Source: Enoplosus armatus (lineage: Eukaryota; Chordata; Actinopteri; Centrarchiformes; Enoplosidae). Taken from it: DNA of 64,000 bases. The position numbers were made by a program, and so were the translations under genes. This document shows, piece by piece, positions 25,001-38,800 of this stretch (positions within the stretch are counted from its first letter, which is position 1; each line of letters begins with the position of its first letter). The DNA is taken from NCBI RefSeq assembly GCF_043641665.1, contig NC_092190.1, positions 7,144,548 to 7,208,547 of the forward strand. The letters are read 5' to 3'. Under the pieces are notes generated by a model that saw nothing but the letters and a program-made list of their open reading frames with translations, did not search any database and had not been told where the DNA came from.

Positions 25001-28000
25001 AAGGACAAGGAGAATATTTATAGAGACGGATAAAACAGAGAAATCCCCAAAACACAGAGGCAGACAGAGCTTACCAGTCACTGGCAGGACCCCGTACTAC
25101 TTTCTTGGTGTGGAAACCTGTGCTGAAGAGGAACCTAGCAGCCAGCTGAGCACTTATCATAGCAATCTCCTCTGCCTCTGGCAGAAGATGGTCTTGTCCT
25201 GATAAAAACAGAGCCAGGATTAACAAAACATTGAAACTCTTCCGGGTACAATAACATAAGCTCACAACGATTTATGAAGGTACACTAAGTTTTACTCATT
25301 GTTGGATTAAATTACTGAATTGCTACCAATCACAAATCCTGTCACTTATTAGCATTGCTAAAGGCAGTGACACATTTTCCTTAGTTTTGGCTCTGTACTC
25401 CAGCACATTGGATTTGTCTTGAAACCCATTTTATTTGTAGTTTCCAAAACTTGTATAATTCCTATACAGAGGTAAACATCCTCAAATTGAAGCTGACAGT
25501 TGTTTCTTTAACTCCATAGTCATTATTTCATGTCAAATCCAATGTGCTGGAGTACTGAGTCAACACAATGAATAATGTGCGACTGTCCTACTGCTGACTG
25601 ACTGTACTTTATATACATATTATAAATAATGGCGTAAAAGATACTGAATGCCAGAAAGTCATGTCTCGTCCAGCATAAACTAAGATGAAACACGAAAAGG
25701 AAGATGATAACACAGCAGCTGGGAAGTAGTCAGCTCAGAATGTGAGACAGCAGCGTTAAAGCTCAGAGCATGCTACAAAAACATGTCCACTGATCTCTGA
25801 GTGAGGCCAATCGCTAAAATATCAAATCATACATTCAAACTAACATACTGGGTCATGTGTTACCTAAAAATCTAGCTTACAGCAATACATTGTTTTTAAA
25901 AATCACTTTGCTGCTGCTGAAAAGGATTTTAATAGAAGGCAGCAAACAAAACGTATTATCCACCATACACTACATGTTCTTCAAGACCTGAATCATTCTG
26001 TCCCAATCAAGTGCTTCTTCACTGACGACTGCCCTCAAACATTTATTTTTCCTGTGGAACATTACGGGGCCCTGGCGCCATTAATAATGCATTACAGAGG
26101 CAGTGCATTTCTCGGCAGCCAATGCTAAACGCTACTGACCACCAGTTCTTTCCACAGGGTTGCTGTGTATTAGCATCATTTTGAAATGAAAAGCTCTTTA
26201 GACAAGCAAGCCAGAGATTAGTGATAAAAAAATGATAATGGCAGCTGCTATATCTTTAAGAGAGAAGCTTTGAAATCCACAGTAGAGATATGATGATACC
26301 CGCTCTGGGGTTATTGGAAATGCAAAGTCATAACCGGAAGAGTGACGTGTTACTCACATTCACAGTCACTCTCACAATCAAGCACACGAAAGGGTTGAAC
26401 TGTACGTTTGAAGTGCCAACCATTCCTTATCAGGTATATTGTCGATCCCTGATTTATTTACCCATGTTGTGGAAAAAGACAGACGTAAACACTAATCTGG
26501 TTAAGGGTCTGTCTCTTATTATTATTTTACCCTTCTTAATATTGTTGTATCTGTTGCCTGTTCTTGTATCGTTTTTATCTGCAATTTTATTTATCTGCCA
26601 TCTTGGCCAGAGATCGATTCCTAAAGGTTTTCAACTTTAATGGGCATTACCTGGTTAAATAAAATAAGCAAAAACAGCTACACCGTGTGCAAAGACTAGA
26701 TTGTGTTCATAAAAAACATTATTGTGATCACAACCATCATTTACCAGGACAACATCTGTTTCAACAGCCAGCTTGTGTGTGCGGTTTTGTGTTTTTACAG
26801 CCCTTCTAAAACATCCCACCCATGGTTTGAGTTGAGGTTAAGTGGTTTCCTAGACTCATTTCATTTTTTCTATCTCTCAATATAAAATAATACACAAGAT
26901 CCACTGAATTACTTTTGCATTTAAAGACCCATTTAGCAGTGCACACAAAAAAAGATGCATACCTGGAGGAGGGTTTAAATAGACACTGTTACAGGTCAGA
27001 AGTTTCTTAATGAACTGGAAATATTCCAGGCTGTATTGCATTCGGTTGTGCATGAATTGGACGTTCTGCTTGCGGACGCTGCACTCGATGACACCAGGCA
27101 TCTTGACCTGATGCGGCTTGGTGGAGGAGATGGTCAACTCCGAGATGTATTTGACAAGCTCGCTGTCCTTGTCCAGTGAGTCCATACGCTCATAGAATAG
27201 GATGTAGGCATTCCACCAGCGCTTCTGCCTCCGGTACGACATCCTTTTCATCATATGATCAAACACCTCGCCCATGTATTCCCCTCCAAAGCACTGGTTC
27301 TTCATCTCCTCCTCATCATCCATCTTACACTCAGTCACATCCCCATCATCAAATTTATACCAGCGGTTCTTCTCGCCATCACCCCCGTTCCTCTGGATTA
27401 TGTAGGAATAGTAGTGTCCGCCACTGGCCTGGCCTGAGTGGACCAGCACTCCCACCAGACGATACTTAGAGCTGCCTGGAGGTGTGGGTTCAGAGGGCTC
27501 GTTCTGTTGGATCACCTGGTTCTCCGGGTTGACGTCATCGCCCTCTAGCTTGGCCACACCAGCTACTGTGTACGGCTCCATGTCCAGCTCCCGCGGGAAC
27601 TCAAAGTAGTCATTGAACTTGATGGCACACTCCCTCTCCCAGTCATAGTCAAAGCGCTTCAGCTGGATGGCCAGGACAGGTGGCAGCTTCTTAATCAGCA
27701 GGCGTTTCACTGTGTCCACCTGACAAGGACATCAAACATTAAATGGTTACCTCTCTGGCCCTTCTAATAACACTCCAACAAGTTCAGGAGAAAAAGAAAA
27801 CAGATCCTTTTCAGTACACCATTGGACAGCCATTAATGCCTTCTCTATCTTACCATAGCACTTTATGACACATTCTATCATTGGCTGGCGACTAGATGGG
27901 TGCTCCATTCTCACCTTCTTATTACACTTCTCACAGTGGTAGGCGTTGGCCCCCTCAAGCAGATCTCCTTTAACATACTGCTCCATGGAGTCCAACAGGT

Positions 28001-31000
28001 TCTGGTGGTTTCTGATGTCAACATTGAGTGTTGTGAACGACTCCTCACACTCATACCTGACAAGACAAACAAATATTAATTAGATAACAAGAACCAAAGG
28101 CAGTCTGAAGTTTATATTTCCAGTAAGTACAGGAAAAAGGACTGCCCTCACCTGTGAGGGCATCCCTGACAGATCTTCTGATCAGCAAAGGAGCCTCCGA
28201 GCACCTTGCTGAGCATGGCGGGGTGGCCCAGGGCTTTCAGAGCTTCATCCAGACTGTCCACCAAAGAGTTGAAAAATTCCAGAGCATCGTGCTGCTCCCG
28301 CAAGTTCACTGGCTCACCCCATAACCTAAAAAGGATAGAACGGAAAGAAGACAATTAGACATCAGCAATTGCAAAACAGGCAAAACACAGATCCAGTCAA
28401 AAGTCAAAATACCTGAACTGTTTCCAGAATCCCCGAGGGACATAGTACTGCAGTCTGGATGCAGCCAGATGTCCAAAAATGACCTGTAGGTGACGTAGTA
28501 CCCCAATGTTGTACTCTTTCCTGTCCTCTGACTTACTGGAGGGTTTATCATCAAACTGATGGTGGTAGCTGAACACCTCATCACGAGGATCCACATTACT
28601 CTGTGGAGCCAAACATGCAGATGAAACATAACTATCATGTCTCCACATGAACAGTTGTTCATTTACTTTTGCTTCTGTATGTCATTGTGTTCATGAGGAG
28701 GCTTTATTGCAACATGAACTCTCACTGTACCTCATTCTCCTGCTTCTCATCCCCTGACATGTCATCATCCACATCAGTGCCTGTGCCTTCAATGGCCAGG
28801 ATGCCGTTGCGGATTGGAGGGATCATGTACAGCTGCTGAATGACAGAGTTCATATAACAGGTGGCCCCGGCATTCTTCAAACCTACAAAGCCTTTGTTGG
28901 GCCGTGGCCCCACCGGAGGCAAGTACTCCCACTCCGTCAGTGTCTCGCAGCCTGGAAGGAGAGGCATGATGTCATTTATAAATAGTCAGTGAAATGCATC
29001 TATGAAATTGCCACACTGGTGTCTCCCTACCTAAGTAGTACATATCAGTCAGGGTGTCGACTATTTGCTTGAGGTTGCGGACACAGCCAACAGCCAGTGC
29101 CACCAGGAGCTCAAAGCCAGCGTTGATGGAAGCAGGGGTGCTGCACACTGGGATGGCCTGCTCCGTGGGGAACTCCCCACTCTTCATGTACTGCAGGTAC
29201 ACATTAGATGCTGGGAAGATGAAGTCGTCAATCAGCTCCTAATCAAGAAGAAAGGGAGAAAAGACCTCTTAGTAATGTTATGAGAAAGGAGACTGAAGAG
29301 AAGAAAGGAAAACCATCCATTCTCTTTATATTAACTGATTCTGGTATGGCCTACTTGTTGTACCTTAATGAGGTTTGCTCCTCCTTTCTCGCAGCCGATG
29401 TAATACTTCTTCTCTGGCGTCTGGAAGGCTAGAAGCTCTTTGGTGACCCCAAGGTGGCCCTCCAAGATGGTCTCCTCCACACCAGTCTCCCCTGTCCTCT
29501 TAACCTCATCCTAGTAAAGGCAAACATATTGTGTACCATCAACTCTGCCCCACACTCAGCTGTGAGCGCCAAACAACAGGCTTTTTAAGGGGGCGTAATA
29601 CAACACATTGGCTAAAACACTTAACCTATTAAAAACAGATCATGTGATTAACATGCAGTTTTACCCTAATCCGTTTCAGCCAGTCGATCTCATTGTTAAG
29701 CAGCACCTCAGCATTTGGCAGGTTGATGTTGCTGTTATAGGCATAGTTCAAAAGATGTCTGAGCAAAGTGAAGTAGTCTCCAGCATGTTTGGCTCGCTCC
29801 TTGGCTGTACTCTGGACACGGACAATTTGAAGTTAGGATCTTGTAAGCAATTAAAAATGATGGACTTTAAGAACACAAGGCATATAGCCACTCACCCCCA
29901 GCACGGTGAAGAGGAGGGTGATAAAGAAGAGGAGGGGTCGATGGCCCATACAGCACCTAGTTGCCATCAGGAAAAACTGCTCCTGGGCCATTTGGCGCAC
30001 AGATCTGTTTAACACAAATGACAACATCACCATCACGATATTCTGCCAGAACTATAAAAGGCTACAGATGATGAGGATGTCGCCGCCATTTAGGTCGGTA
30101 CGTTTATGCTTCAGCAATTGGTTGGAACGCATCCTGGTGTACTTACTTGCTGTGGCAGTGTAGCAGCAAGTCTATGATGAAGGTCTGCCAAGCCTTCTCC
30201 TTACTGAGTGTGTCAAGAGCCGTGGGCATGAGGGCGAAACACAGTGTCATGACTTCCAGGGCCTCGCAACACACCTGCTCATCTTCCCCGTCTGGCTCCT
30301 TAGCTGCATTTGTCTAACAAGAAAAAGAAAGATGAAGAAATATAGAAAAATACATACAGCATTGCAATTTTTAATCTTTTGCTAATCCCCTGAAAGTCCA
30401 CTAAGCCCATCAAGAGCTCTTCTAGGTTCTACAACACTCTGCATCTATTATGGAGGGATGTGCAGCACTGACTTTATTCCATTATGGACTACATTCAACA
30501 AAACTTAAAACCAAAACCTCTCACGAAGAGCAACAACATTCAAAGGCAACTTACCTTCTCATATATCTTGCTGATTTCTTCATTTGAACTGAAGACGAGC
30601 TGCACTGTACCACAGCCTGATGCCCACACTATTTTCTGTACCGCTCGGATCACACAAATGTCTGGGATGTACTTCGATGCCTGGAAGAAATTCTGGTGAA
30701 AAAAATGGTCCCATAAAAGCCATTATTACAAACAGCACCACTCAACATAAATAGACTTTATCTACTTGTCTGGTTTTTGTTTCTTACTATCCTCTTCTCA
30801 TCTTTATTACAACGAACACTACATTAAATATAACATTTTCAAGTGTGGGTATCTATCTTTATTACTAGCTCATCTATTCAGACATTTACCCTTAAATTAC
30901 TACCTGCCATACAGTGCCTATAGAAACTATTCATTAAGATTCATTACTGCCACTAGTTCTCGGTATTCTAATATTACAAACGTTAGAAAAATCAAATCTC

Positions 31001-34000
31001 TTACATTTTCTGTTACCTCGTCGGAAATCTGCTGGGCCAGGCGGATGGCTACATTGCGCAGCATGCATTCTGAGGCAGGGTTAGGGATGTTTTGCAGGGC
31101 ACTCTGGAGGACCAGGGCCTGGTCATGCGTGGCCTGATTAATCTGTGGACAATGGTAATAGGGGTATGAAGAAAAGACATGTCAGAGATATGGCAGTCAA
31201 CTATTAAGGAACCAGTCATACAGGTGTATCTCTGTGTGAGTTATGTGTGTGGCCTAACCGGAGAGACAGGAATATTTCCCTCAGCGTTGGGCTGGCAGGC
31301 CTCTGCCACAGCTTTTACATGCCCAAAGCCTACGGCAGTAAGGAGCAGCTTGGCGATTTTCAGCGCATTGAGGTAAGCCCCGCGCCGTGTCTCCATGTCA
31401 GCCGATGGGAGGAAGTTGTTCCTGGTGAGCATGCTCAACACCAGGGGCAGCCCACCGCTCTTCAAGAAATTGTACTGGAAGTCGCTGGCGTCTTCGCCAA
31501 GAGTGGCACTGGCTGGCATCAGCAAAGCATAAACAACCTGGAACATGGGCAAGAATAGTGTGAACTTTCTTATAGACAGACACAGAACAGAAACACCGGG
31601 CCTGTCTCACACAGAAGGATTAGTGGTGTTTGTTGGTATCTTTACTGAGTATAAGCAGGAACTCTCAAATGTGGCACACTGCAGTTATCCAGCTAATACA
31701 GTATATAAATATGTGGCGTGTCTCACAAGGGAAAATTACTGTTATGACTGCTAATAAAGTTGTAGTACTGCAGTTCACACAAAAATCAACACAATGGCAC
31801 ACTACTACATCACAGGCTATTCAAGCAGACAATGCAAAAAAAACATGTTTAACAGGGCACAAAAAGTATCACAACTTGTGATGCAAAAGCACACTGAGAC
31901 CCACCTCAATGAGGTAGAGCACTTGTGAGGGTGAGGGGCCGAAGAAGCGCGAGTCCAGCGACGGACTGAGGCTGTTCTCACCGAGCTTGGCGTGGTCCAG
32001 ACACACAGCTCGCAGATTCTCCACTGTAGTGTTATCTAAGGACACAGAAACAGCACAAACATGACCACTGAGATAACGGTGCCTGTGTATGTGTGTAGCT
32101 GCGTGTTTTCATCAAGTAAATTGGCTGGATAATATACTGAGAGTACAGGTGCGCGTATACCTGGGGGCATGAGTTTCATGAGAACTCGAGCTCCATCTCT
32201 CAGCAGTGGCATGTTGAGGTTGCAGCCCAGGTCGGCCACCTGCCACAGGAAGGAAATGTAGCGCAGATGCAGCGACATTATCTGTGAAACAGGGCAGAGG
32301 GTGTTAAGAGTACTGCTGTTAACATACTGATCAACATACAATGATAAATAAGCCATCTGATAAAAAAGTTTAAGTAATAATTAAAAATGACTGCTCATTA
32401 TAATTATTAAATTTGCATTTAATTTAACATCGGTCATACATTGTCAATTAATGGTTTAATTAATACAGTAACTGTGCTGCAAACCTACCACGCCAGGAAG
32501 ACAGCTCTCCACCTCAGGGTTGGGCCCATCGCTATAGTGGTTGCCGTGGTTACCAGGAGAGCCAGTGGATGAGTCAGAGGAGCTGTCTGGGCTTGAGGGC
32601 ATGTTGGCACTCACCTGGGTCAGCTTGGCCGTGATAAGCTGTACAAAGGAAATTACAGTGAGTTAATGCTGATCTAATAGATAACAAAACTAACCATCAG
32701 TTCAACAGTCATTTTGGCTTCAAAATAAAGTGTTACTTCTGACGTGGACACAATGGTTAGGATCACTCATTTTAATGCATAAGTAATGAACAGTAAAAAT
32801 AAGAGTTTCCATTATGTGTACGCACATAGAAAAGCACAGAGGAAGCACAGCACTTTTAATGAAAAGGTCTCACCGTTTTGTCCTTCAGATTGAGCTGTCC
32901 AATCAGCTTCCTGTCGTCAGCTGGATCAACAACCTCCCCACCAATAAAAAGCTCTATCTTGGTATGTGCAGCATTTGCTTTGATCCTGTTTAGGATGCCG
33001 CGTCGAACTGAGCCGATTGTATCATTGGTGTGTGACCAGATATCCAAGTCATCTACCTGGCGCCCTTGGTTGGGGAAACGGACGATCAACGTGATATGCT
33101 TCCCACGGAAAGCTCTGCAAGAGAAATGGAAGAAAGAGGAAGTGAAACCGTAAATACTTGCAACCTTCTATTCTGTATCACGTATATTTCACTGCGGAGG
33201 AACATGGTGATAAGTGTGAATAAAGCAAATAGACTTTTTCCTTGTTCTGGAGCCTTCATACTCAAACGGTGAAAAGTGATGGGCAACAATTTACCAAATT
33301 TTGAGAAGTAATGTATATGAACTCTAATGTGTGACCTGTCAGACATCAGGTCTGTCAGGACTGGGTTGACGATAATGTTGATTTTATTTATTCTTATAAT
33401 TTTATCAAACTAAAACTCTTATTTATTTCAAGGCATCTTTGGTGACTTGGGAGTCTATTTTCATGGCAAAGCATCAACCAGTTGATGCACAGTCATCGTT
33501 ACCGTACCTTGACATAGGCAGTATAGTCCTCTCCTCATGGTAGTCACTGTCACACTCATTAATGTACTCCTTGAGCACAGTGAGAACTCGCACCATGCGG
33601 ATAGCCTCCTGACGGGCGCAGTTGATGCTGTCTTTGTCTCCATCTAACACACACAGGGTGTCATAGGATGCCTTCAGACGGTCAAAACACGACTGGATGA
33701 AATCTTCATGAATTTCAACCTAAAGGGAGAGGAACGGGTACAACGATGAAGCCAGGTAACTTGTTATTACACCGAATTATTTAAATTGACCTCTTGACAT
33801 TACAACATTTGTTGACAGACAAACCTCGACAGGAAGGAGACAAGAGAAACAGAACAGTTAATGTACCTGATTGACTTGTAGTTTTGGTCCGAGGTTGGTG
33901 TAGATCTCTTTCAGCAGGTCTATGGCTCGGCTGGCGATGTCATCGCTTCCTTGAATTACCACCTGGGAGAGGAAAGAATATCAAAAATATTTTTTTTTGT

Positions 34001-35701
34001 CCAAGCAGGGTTCTCAATCATACTCAGAGCTGAGAGTCTGACTTTGACTTTCGTGCATACACGTCTGTGGAGGTTCGAAGCACTAAAGTGAGGAGCCTCA
34101 TTATTGACCACTCAGAAGAGAAGAGGGGGCAAGGCCTTACGTACTACAAGACTGCTGTTTTCTCTCTTGCAATATAGTGGAAACAGAACAGTGAGGATCT
34201 CAAAAATATGTGCATAGTGCCAGTCATATCTGTGTCCACTGTCAAGCCCTCTTTTGTTAACGATGCAATTCCTACCTCAAGGCTACAATGAGAAGTACAC
34301 AGTACTGACAAACTGCAGAGCATATTTTCCTCACATGTGCACCAAGTTAGGACCATTATATCAAAGTTTTAAGTTATCACAGAGCAGAGAGTGCAGTGTA
34401 ATGTGAGCCTAACCAATTACATTTATTCTTTTGGCAGACATTGTGTTGTCCAAAGCAACGTAAAAATGAGCCTTCGAGAGTAAGTGCCCCAACACTTCCA
34501 CATTCCACCTGATACAAGTACCACAAGGATTGCAGATGCACGAGGTAACATAAGTGCATAACATCATCAGAGAGAGAAAGAGAGAGGATATTAGGTGTGC
34601 AAGTACTTTAAGAAGCAGGTCTTCAAGCTGTTTTGAAGACAGAAAGGGATTCTGCTGACTGAGTTTAGTCAGCAGGACCACACAGTACAACTGGTGATGC
34701 AGTCAGAACTACAGCCTACACATATCATCAATGTGTTTCCCAACAAAGTGTATTGCTCTCCTTCTCTGCAATACACACAAACTTAAAAATGAATCCAACC
34801 AGAAGCTTATAAAATCAGACACCTGTCTGTTGCTTCCAGAGCTTTAAGTGGTGCCCAAGGTGACTAAATGGACAACTAAATGGACAACTATCTGCCTCCC
34901 TAAACAAAAAACATCTGTTTAAGTGTGCCTGTTGCAACAAATCTCCTCACCCTCCAGAGGTAGTCCAAGCCTATTAGTTCCAGGTCATCCATCATGTAGG
35001 CCCTGCGCTTTGCTACCAGCTTGCCCTCCCTGCAGTTGACAGCCTTGAAGAACCTCTCAAAGCACTTCATGCCATTCTCTGTCAGAAGAGATGGGTCCAA
35101 CTGCAGAACGTTGTTCTCAAAGAAGTCCTTATTGATGTCTGGATCCAGGTCTGGCTCATCACCCATCAGCTTGGAGTACCTATTGGGTGGCAGGAAAGTA
35201 ACACAGCATTCAGAACAGACATTTGGTGATGAAGGGAATTCATTTAATCCGAAGACCAGGATAGATCAAATCAAACCGTACCACTTGAAGCAGGCCTCAC
35301 GGTCACAGAGAAACACTGCATTCTCAGCCAGACACTTCCAAATCTGCTTGGCCTGAGGGGCACACAACCACAGCTGGCCATCTTTTAGCAGGAACCTGGC
35401 AAAAAGACAAGAAAGAAAATCAATAGTGGACACTGGTGGCCTGAAGGTTAGAGAAACGTGCTTGTGAAGGTCATGTAGCTGGTCCCAGACTTGCATCATA
35501 ATTGCTGGTGGGGGTAAAGTCCCTGGCTAACCACTTACTTCTCCCCAATTACCCACTGTTGTCCTTGAACAAGGTACTTCAATTGAGCAGCTTAGGGGCT
35601 AAAGGACACGACTGTGGATGTACTGTGCAGCTCCCATAGGTTGAGACATTTGAGGCCTACATTAAACAGTATATTATCTATATACATCTTTCTTCCTACA
35701 T

Positions 35702-35799
<98 letters not shown>

Positions 35800-35800
35800 T

Positions 35801-35832
<32 letters not shown>

Positions 35833-38800
35833 GCATAAATATTACCTTAGATTTTGATGAAGATGTAAAATCATAACAGATGAAAACTGAATGTCAAGCA
35901 ACCGTTGCGCAAATGCAACAGTATGTTTTCTAATCAATCTTTTTCAACATTCTCTGTGCTGCGATTTTCATAAAACTGACCAAATTTGTCTTTGAATGGG
36001 TATGAGAATAATTGGATGGATCTAGTAGCAATGCATTGGCAATTTATTATAGCTGATCTGAGCCAACACATTATGAGATTTGACCCCTACTCAACTCAAA
36101 GTACAGCTTTTGTTAAGGCAGAATATGCTTGATAATTAAGGTTTTTATATTTATATTTCTTCCATTCCTAGCTGTAGTCTCAGCTTTTAGGGAACTACAA
36201 TACCCTTGTTCATTTGATGTATTTGAGTGTGAGATGTTTAAGGTGATGTTGTACCTTAGGAAGTTGAGTCGTTCCTGTACTTCCTGGACATGGCTGTAGC
36301 GGCTTCCTGGCCTGACCGTCTGGGGGTCAAACTCTGCTTGTTCTTCTGTAAAAGCACACATACGACCAGTCAGACAGCAGACAGTGCACATTCCTGATCC
36401 AACTGCTGTACCTATGAAAATGTCTGACTAACACAGGGTGCCATTTCTGGCCGCGACAGTGTACCTTTGGAGAACTGCCTCATGGTCTCCATGTAGGCCG
36501 AGAGGTTCTCAGCCACTAGGGTGACCAGAGCGTGGTTATGCTGCAGCTGGTTGATCAAGTCATGGCGGTAAAATACATGAGGACTTCTCTGGGTTTGACT
36601 GAAGAGAGAACAGCAGGAGGAGTGAAGGTCGTAAGGGGGGCAAACAGAAATTCAATGATGAAGCAAGGAAGACTAAAAAAGAAAGTGAAAATGAAGCTGA
36701 CATACTTTTAGCAACACTATTTCTGATTTAGAAAACATAGCATGACTGATTTCTCATTTGTTTCTATCAGGGACATAAAGAAAGCAGCTTTTGGTGTATT
36801 TGTGTGTGTGTGTGTGTGTGTGTCATAGAATAACCAGCAGAAGAGGTCATATCAATAAAGGCCATTTCCTGCCTTGTTTTCCACATAAAACAATGTTTTT
36901 GGCTTGAAATGAGCCTGCAATCCACTGTACTACCAAGAGCCACATGCAACATACTAAAATCTGTTTAAATTACCAATGCCAAATTTATCTTAAAAAAAAG
37001 AATTGGATTTATTCAAATTCTGCAGTTACATTATGACTCCAGTTTCTTATTAGCAGTGGCAGGATTACGCTGAATAGAACAACTACTACTAGTGTTACTA
37101 CATTTCTCAAGTAAAAGATCTATACGCATACGAAATGCAGGGAAAATATTAGGATAAATTTGAATACGTTGGTTCAAGGCATGAAATACCCCTGATATTT
37201 TGCATTGAATGATTTGTGCTGAAAGGAGCTGGCATCAGGAAGAATGGGGCTCCATCTCAAAGGACCTTTCATTAAGTTGTGTAACTGTCTATAAAAAGGA
37301 CTATTCTGTATATGCATTATGACTTGTGTTATACTGAGAAAGTGCACAGAAACGCCCAACAAGTGCATCTAGAGAAATCTATACAAGGTAGAGTTAACCT
37401 CTTTTCAGAAATTATGGTAACCACGCCTCATACATTTTTTGGACTTGGCTTGCGTTCAGAAACCGCACTTTGATTTTATCTAACCTGAAATTGCATTCAA
37501 TATAAACAATTGTCTCAAGCAATTTTCTAATTATACTGCTTCGTAATGAAATCAAATGACATAAAATGAATCATCTAAGAACAAACATAATGATAATTGT
37601 TAATGGTTATCATTATATAGACTATACCACTTAATCAGTGCCTATTCCAATAATAATAATATAATATTTCATATTGCACGATTGTGACCACAGCTTTTAG
37701 TCCTATTGATCTATGATCTATTTTTCTCTTTTGGCCTAATTTTCAATTTCTTAATCCTAATGAGCTTAGGTCTAAGAAAAAGAAAGAAATTCTTTGTAGC
37801 ACATTTTCAAATCAGAAATTGAAAATGTGCAACAAATAATGTGATGAGAGAGCATCTGGGTTGCAAAGGTTTCTAACAGTAAGAGCAGAGACGGTACAAT
37901 TTAATGCCCCCCAAACCCCTGAATTTTGCCATTATTCAGAATACATAAGTGTCTTGCCTCAATGTATGTCACTTGCTTGACTGAACTACACATGTGCAGG
38001 ACTTTGAACAGAAGATTGGATGAGGAATCAGTCATTTGAGATGAAACCCAAGAAAGAATTGCTTAAGCGAATTCATGACAGAGATTTACATTTTACATAG
38101 TATACATCATAAACATGTCAAAGAGAAAGTTAGACTTGACGTGAAAAAGAAATAGGTAGAACCCTGGAATTAGCACTCAACTTACCCCACTAAGTTCGTT
38201 TGTATGTTAATTGGCATTTTCTTTCTGAAAAACAACAGGCATGTATACTACATATTTTCTATATTGACTAGAAAAATATAATAATTTATGATTAATGCTG
38301 AACAATATGACTTCAAATCAATCTCACAATAATTTCACAAATTTACCATGGTAATGTTAAATAAATTATCATGTTTGTTGGCATTGTAGACCCTGGTTAG
38401 AACTACAACTCCCTGACACCTTAAAGTCCTCACAACATGATTCACGGACAGAACAAGTTCTGAATTATGCTAAACCTACGCTTCTTATAAGCATGTATAA
38501 CAAATAGGCTTTTTTCATTGAAGACATTTTGACCTATCACAGTAGGAAAAGCAGTGTAAATAACAAAACTGATGATGGCTGAATTCCGTTAAGCTGCATC
38601 GCTTTCAGGGTTTTGGTATTGTGCATACTAACTCCCTCTCACATCATACTGGGACATTTGGATAGATAGATAGATAGTTGTTAACGTTGTTAGTAATAAC
38701 TGTGCTTTTCCTCCCAAGACAGGTTTAAGTGTCTGCTGTGAAAAAGGCCAATGATTTAAAAAATATTCATGTAAACACTAACAGTAACTTTGAATATATA

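Larger units (their letters stand above)
22511..35179 (-). other. usp9x: usp9x coding exons 16-43 (coordinates)
   Basis: In transcript order: 35179-34951, 33962-33867, 33719-33508, 33114-32874 (ubiquitin-like), 32638-32489, 32281-32161, 32035-31905, 31537-31259, 31142-31017, 30680-30555, 30313-30147, 30004-29896, 29811-29665, 29510-29364, 29238-29031, 28951-28731 (catalytic Cys), 28600-28413, 28325-28152, 28056-27915, 27719-26963 (757 nt, catalytic His), 25198-25075, 24992-24767, 24564-24435, 24278-24093, 23828-23608, 23498-23410, 23318-23162, 22723-22511. All junctions keep frame. Confidence 0.93.

Noticed and set aside
26290..26640. 116-codon plus-strand frame with hydrophobic end, in a usp9x intron
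   Set aside because: It is intronic, with no recognisable family and no splice or polyadenylation context that would make it a gene.
29594..30163. Plus-strand frames of 134 and 85 codons inside usp9x
   Set aside because: They run antisense over usp9x exons 26-28 and their introns and have no independent support.
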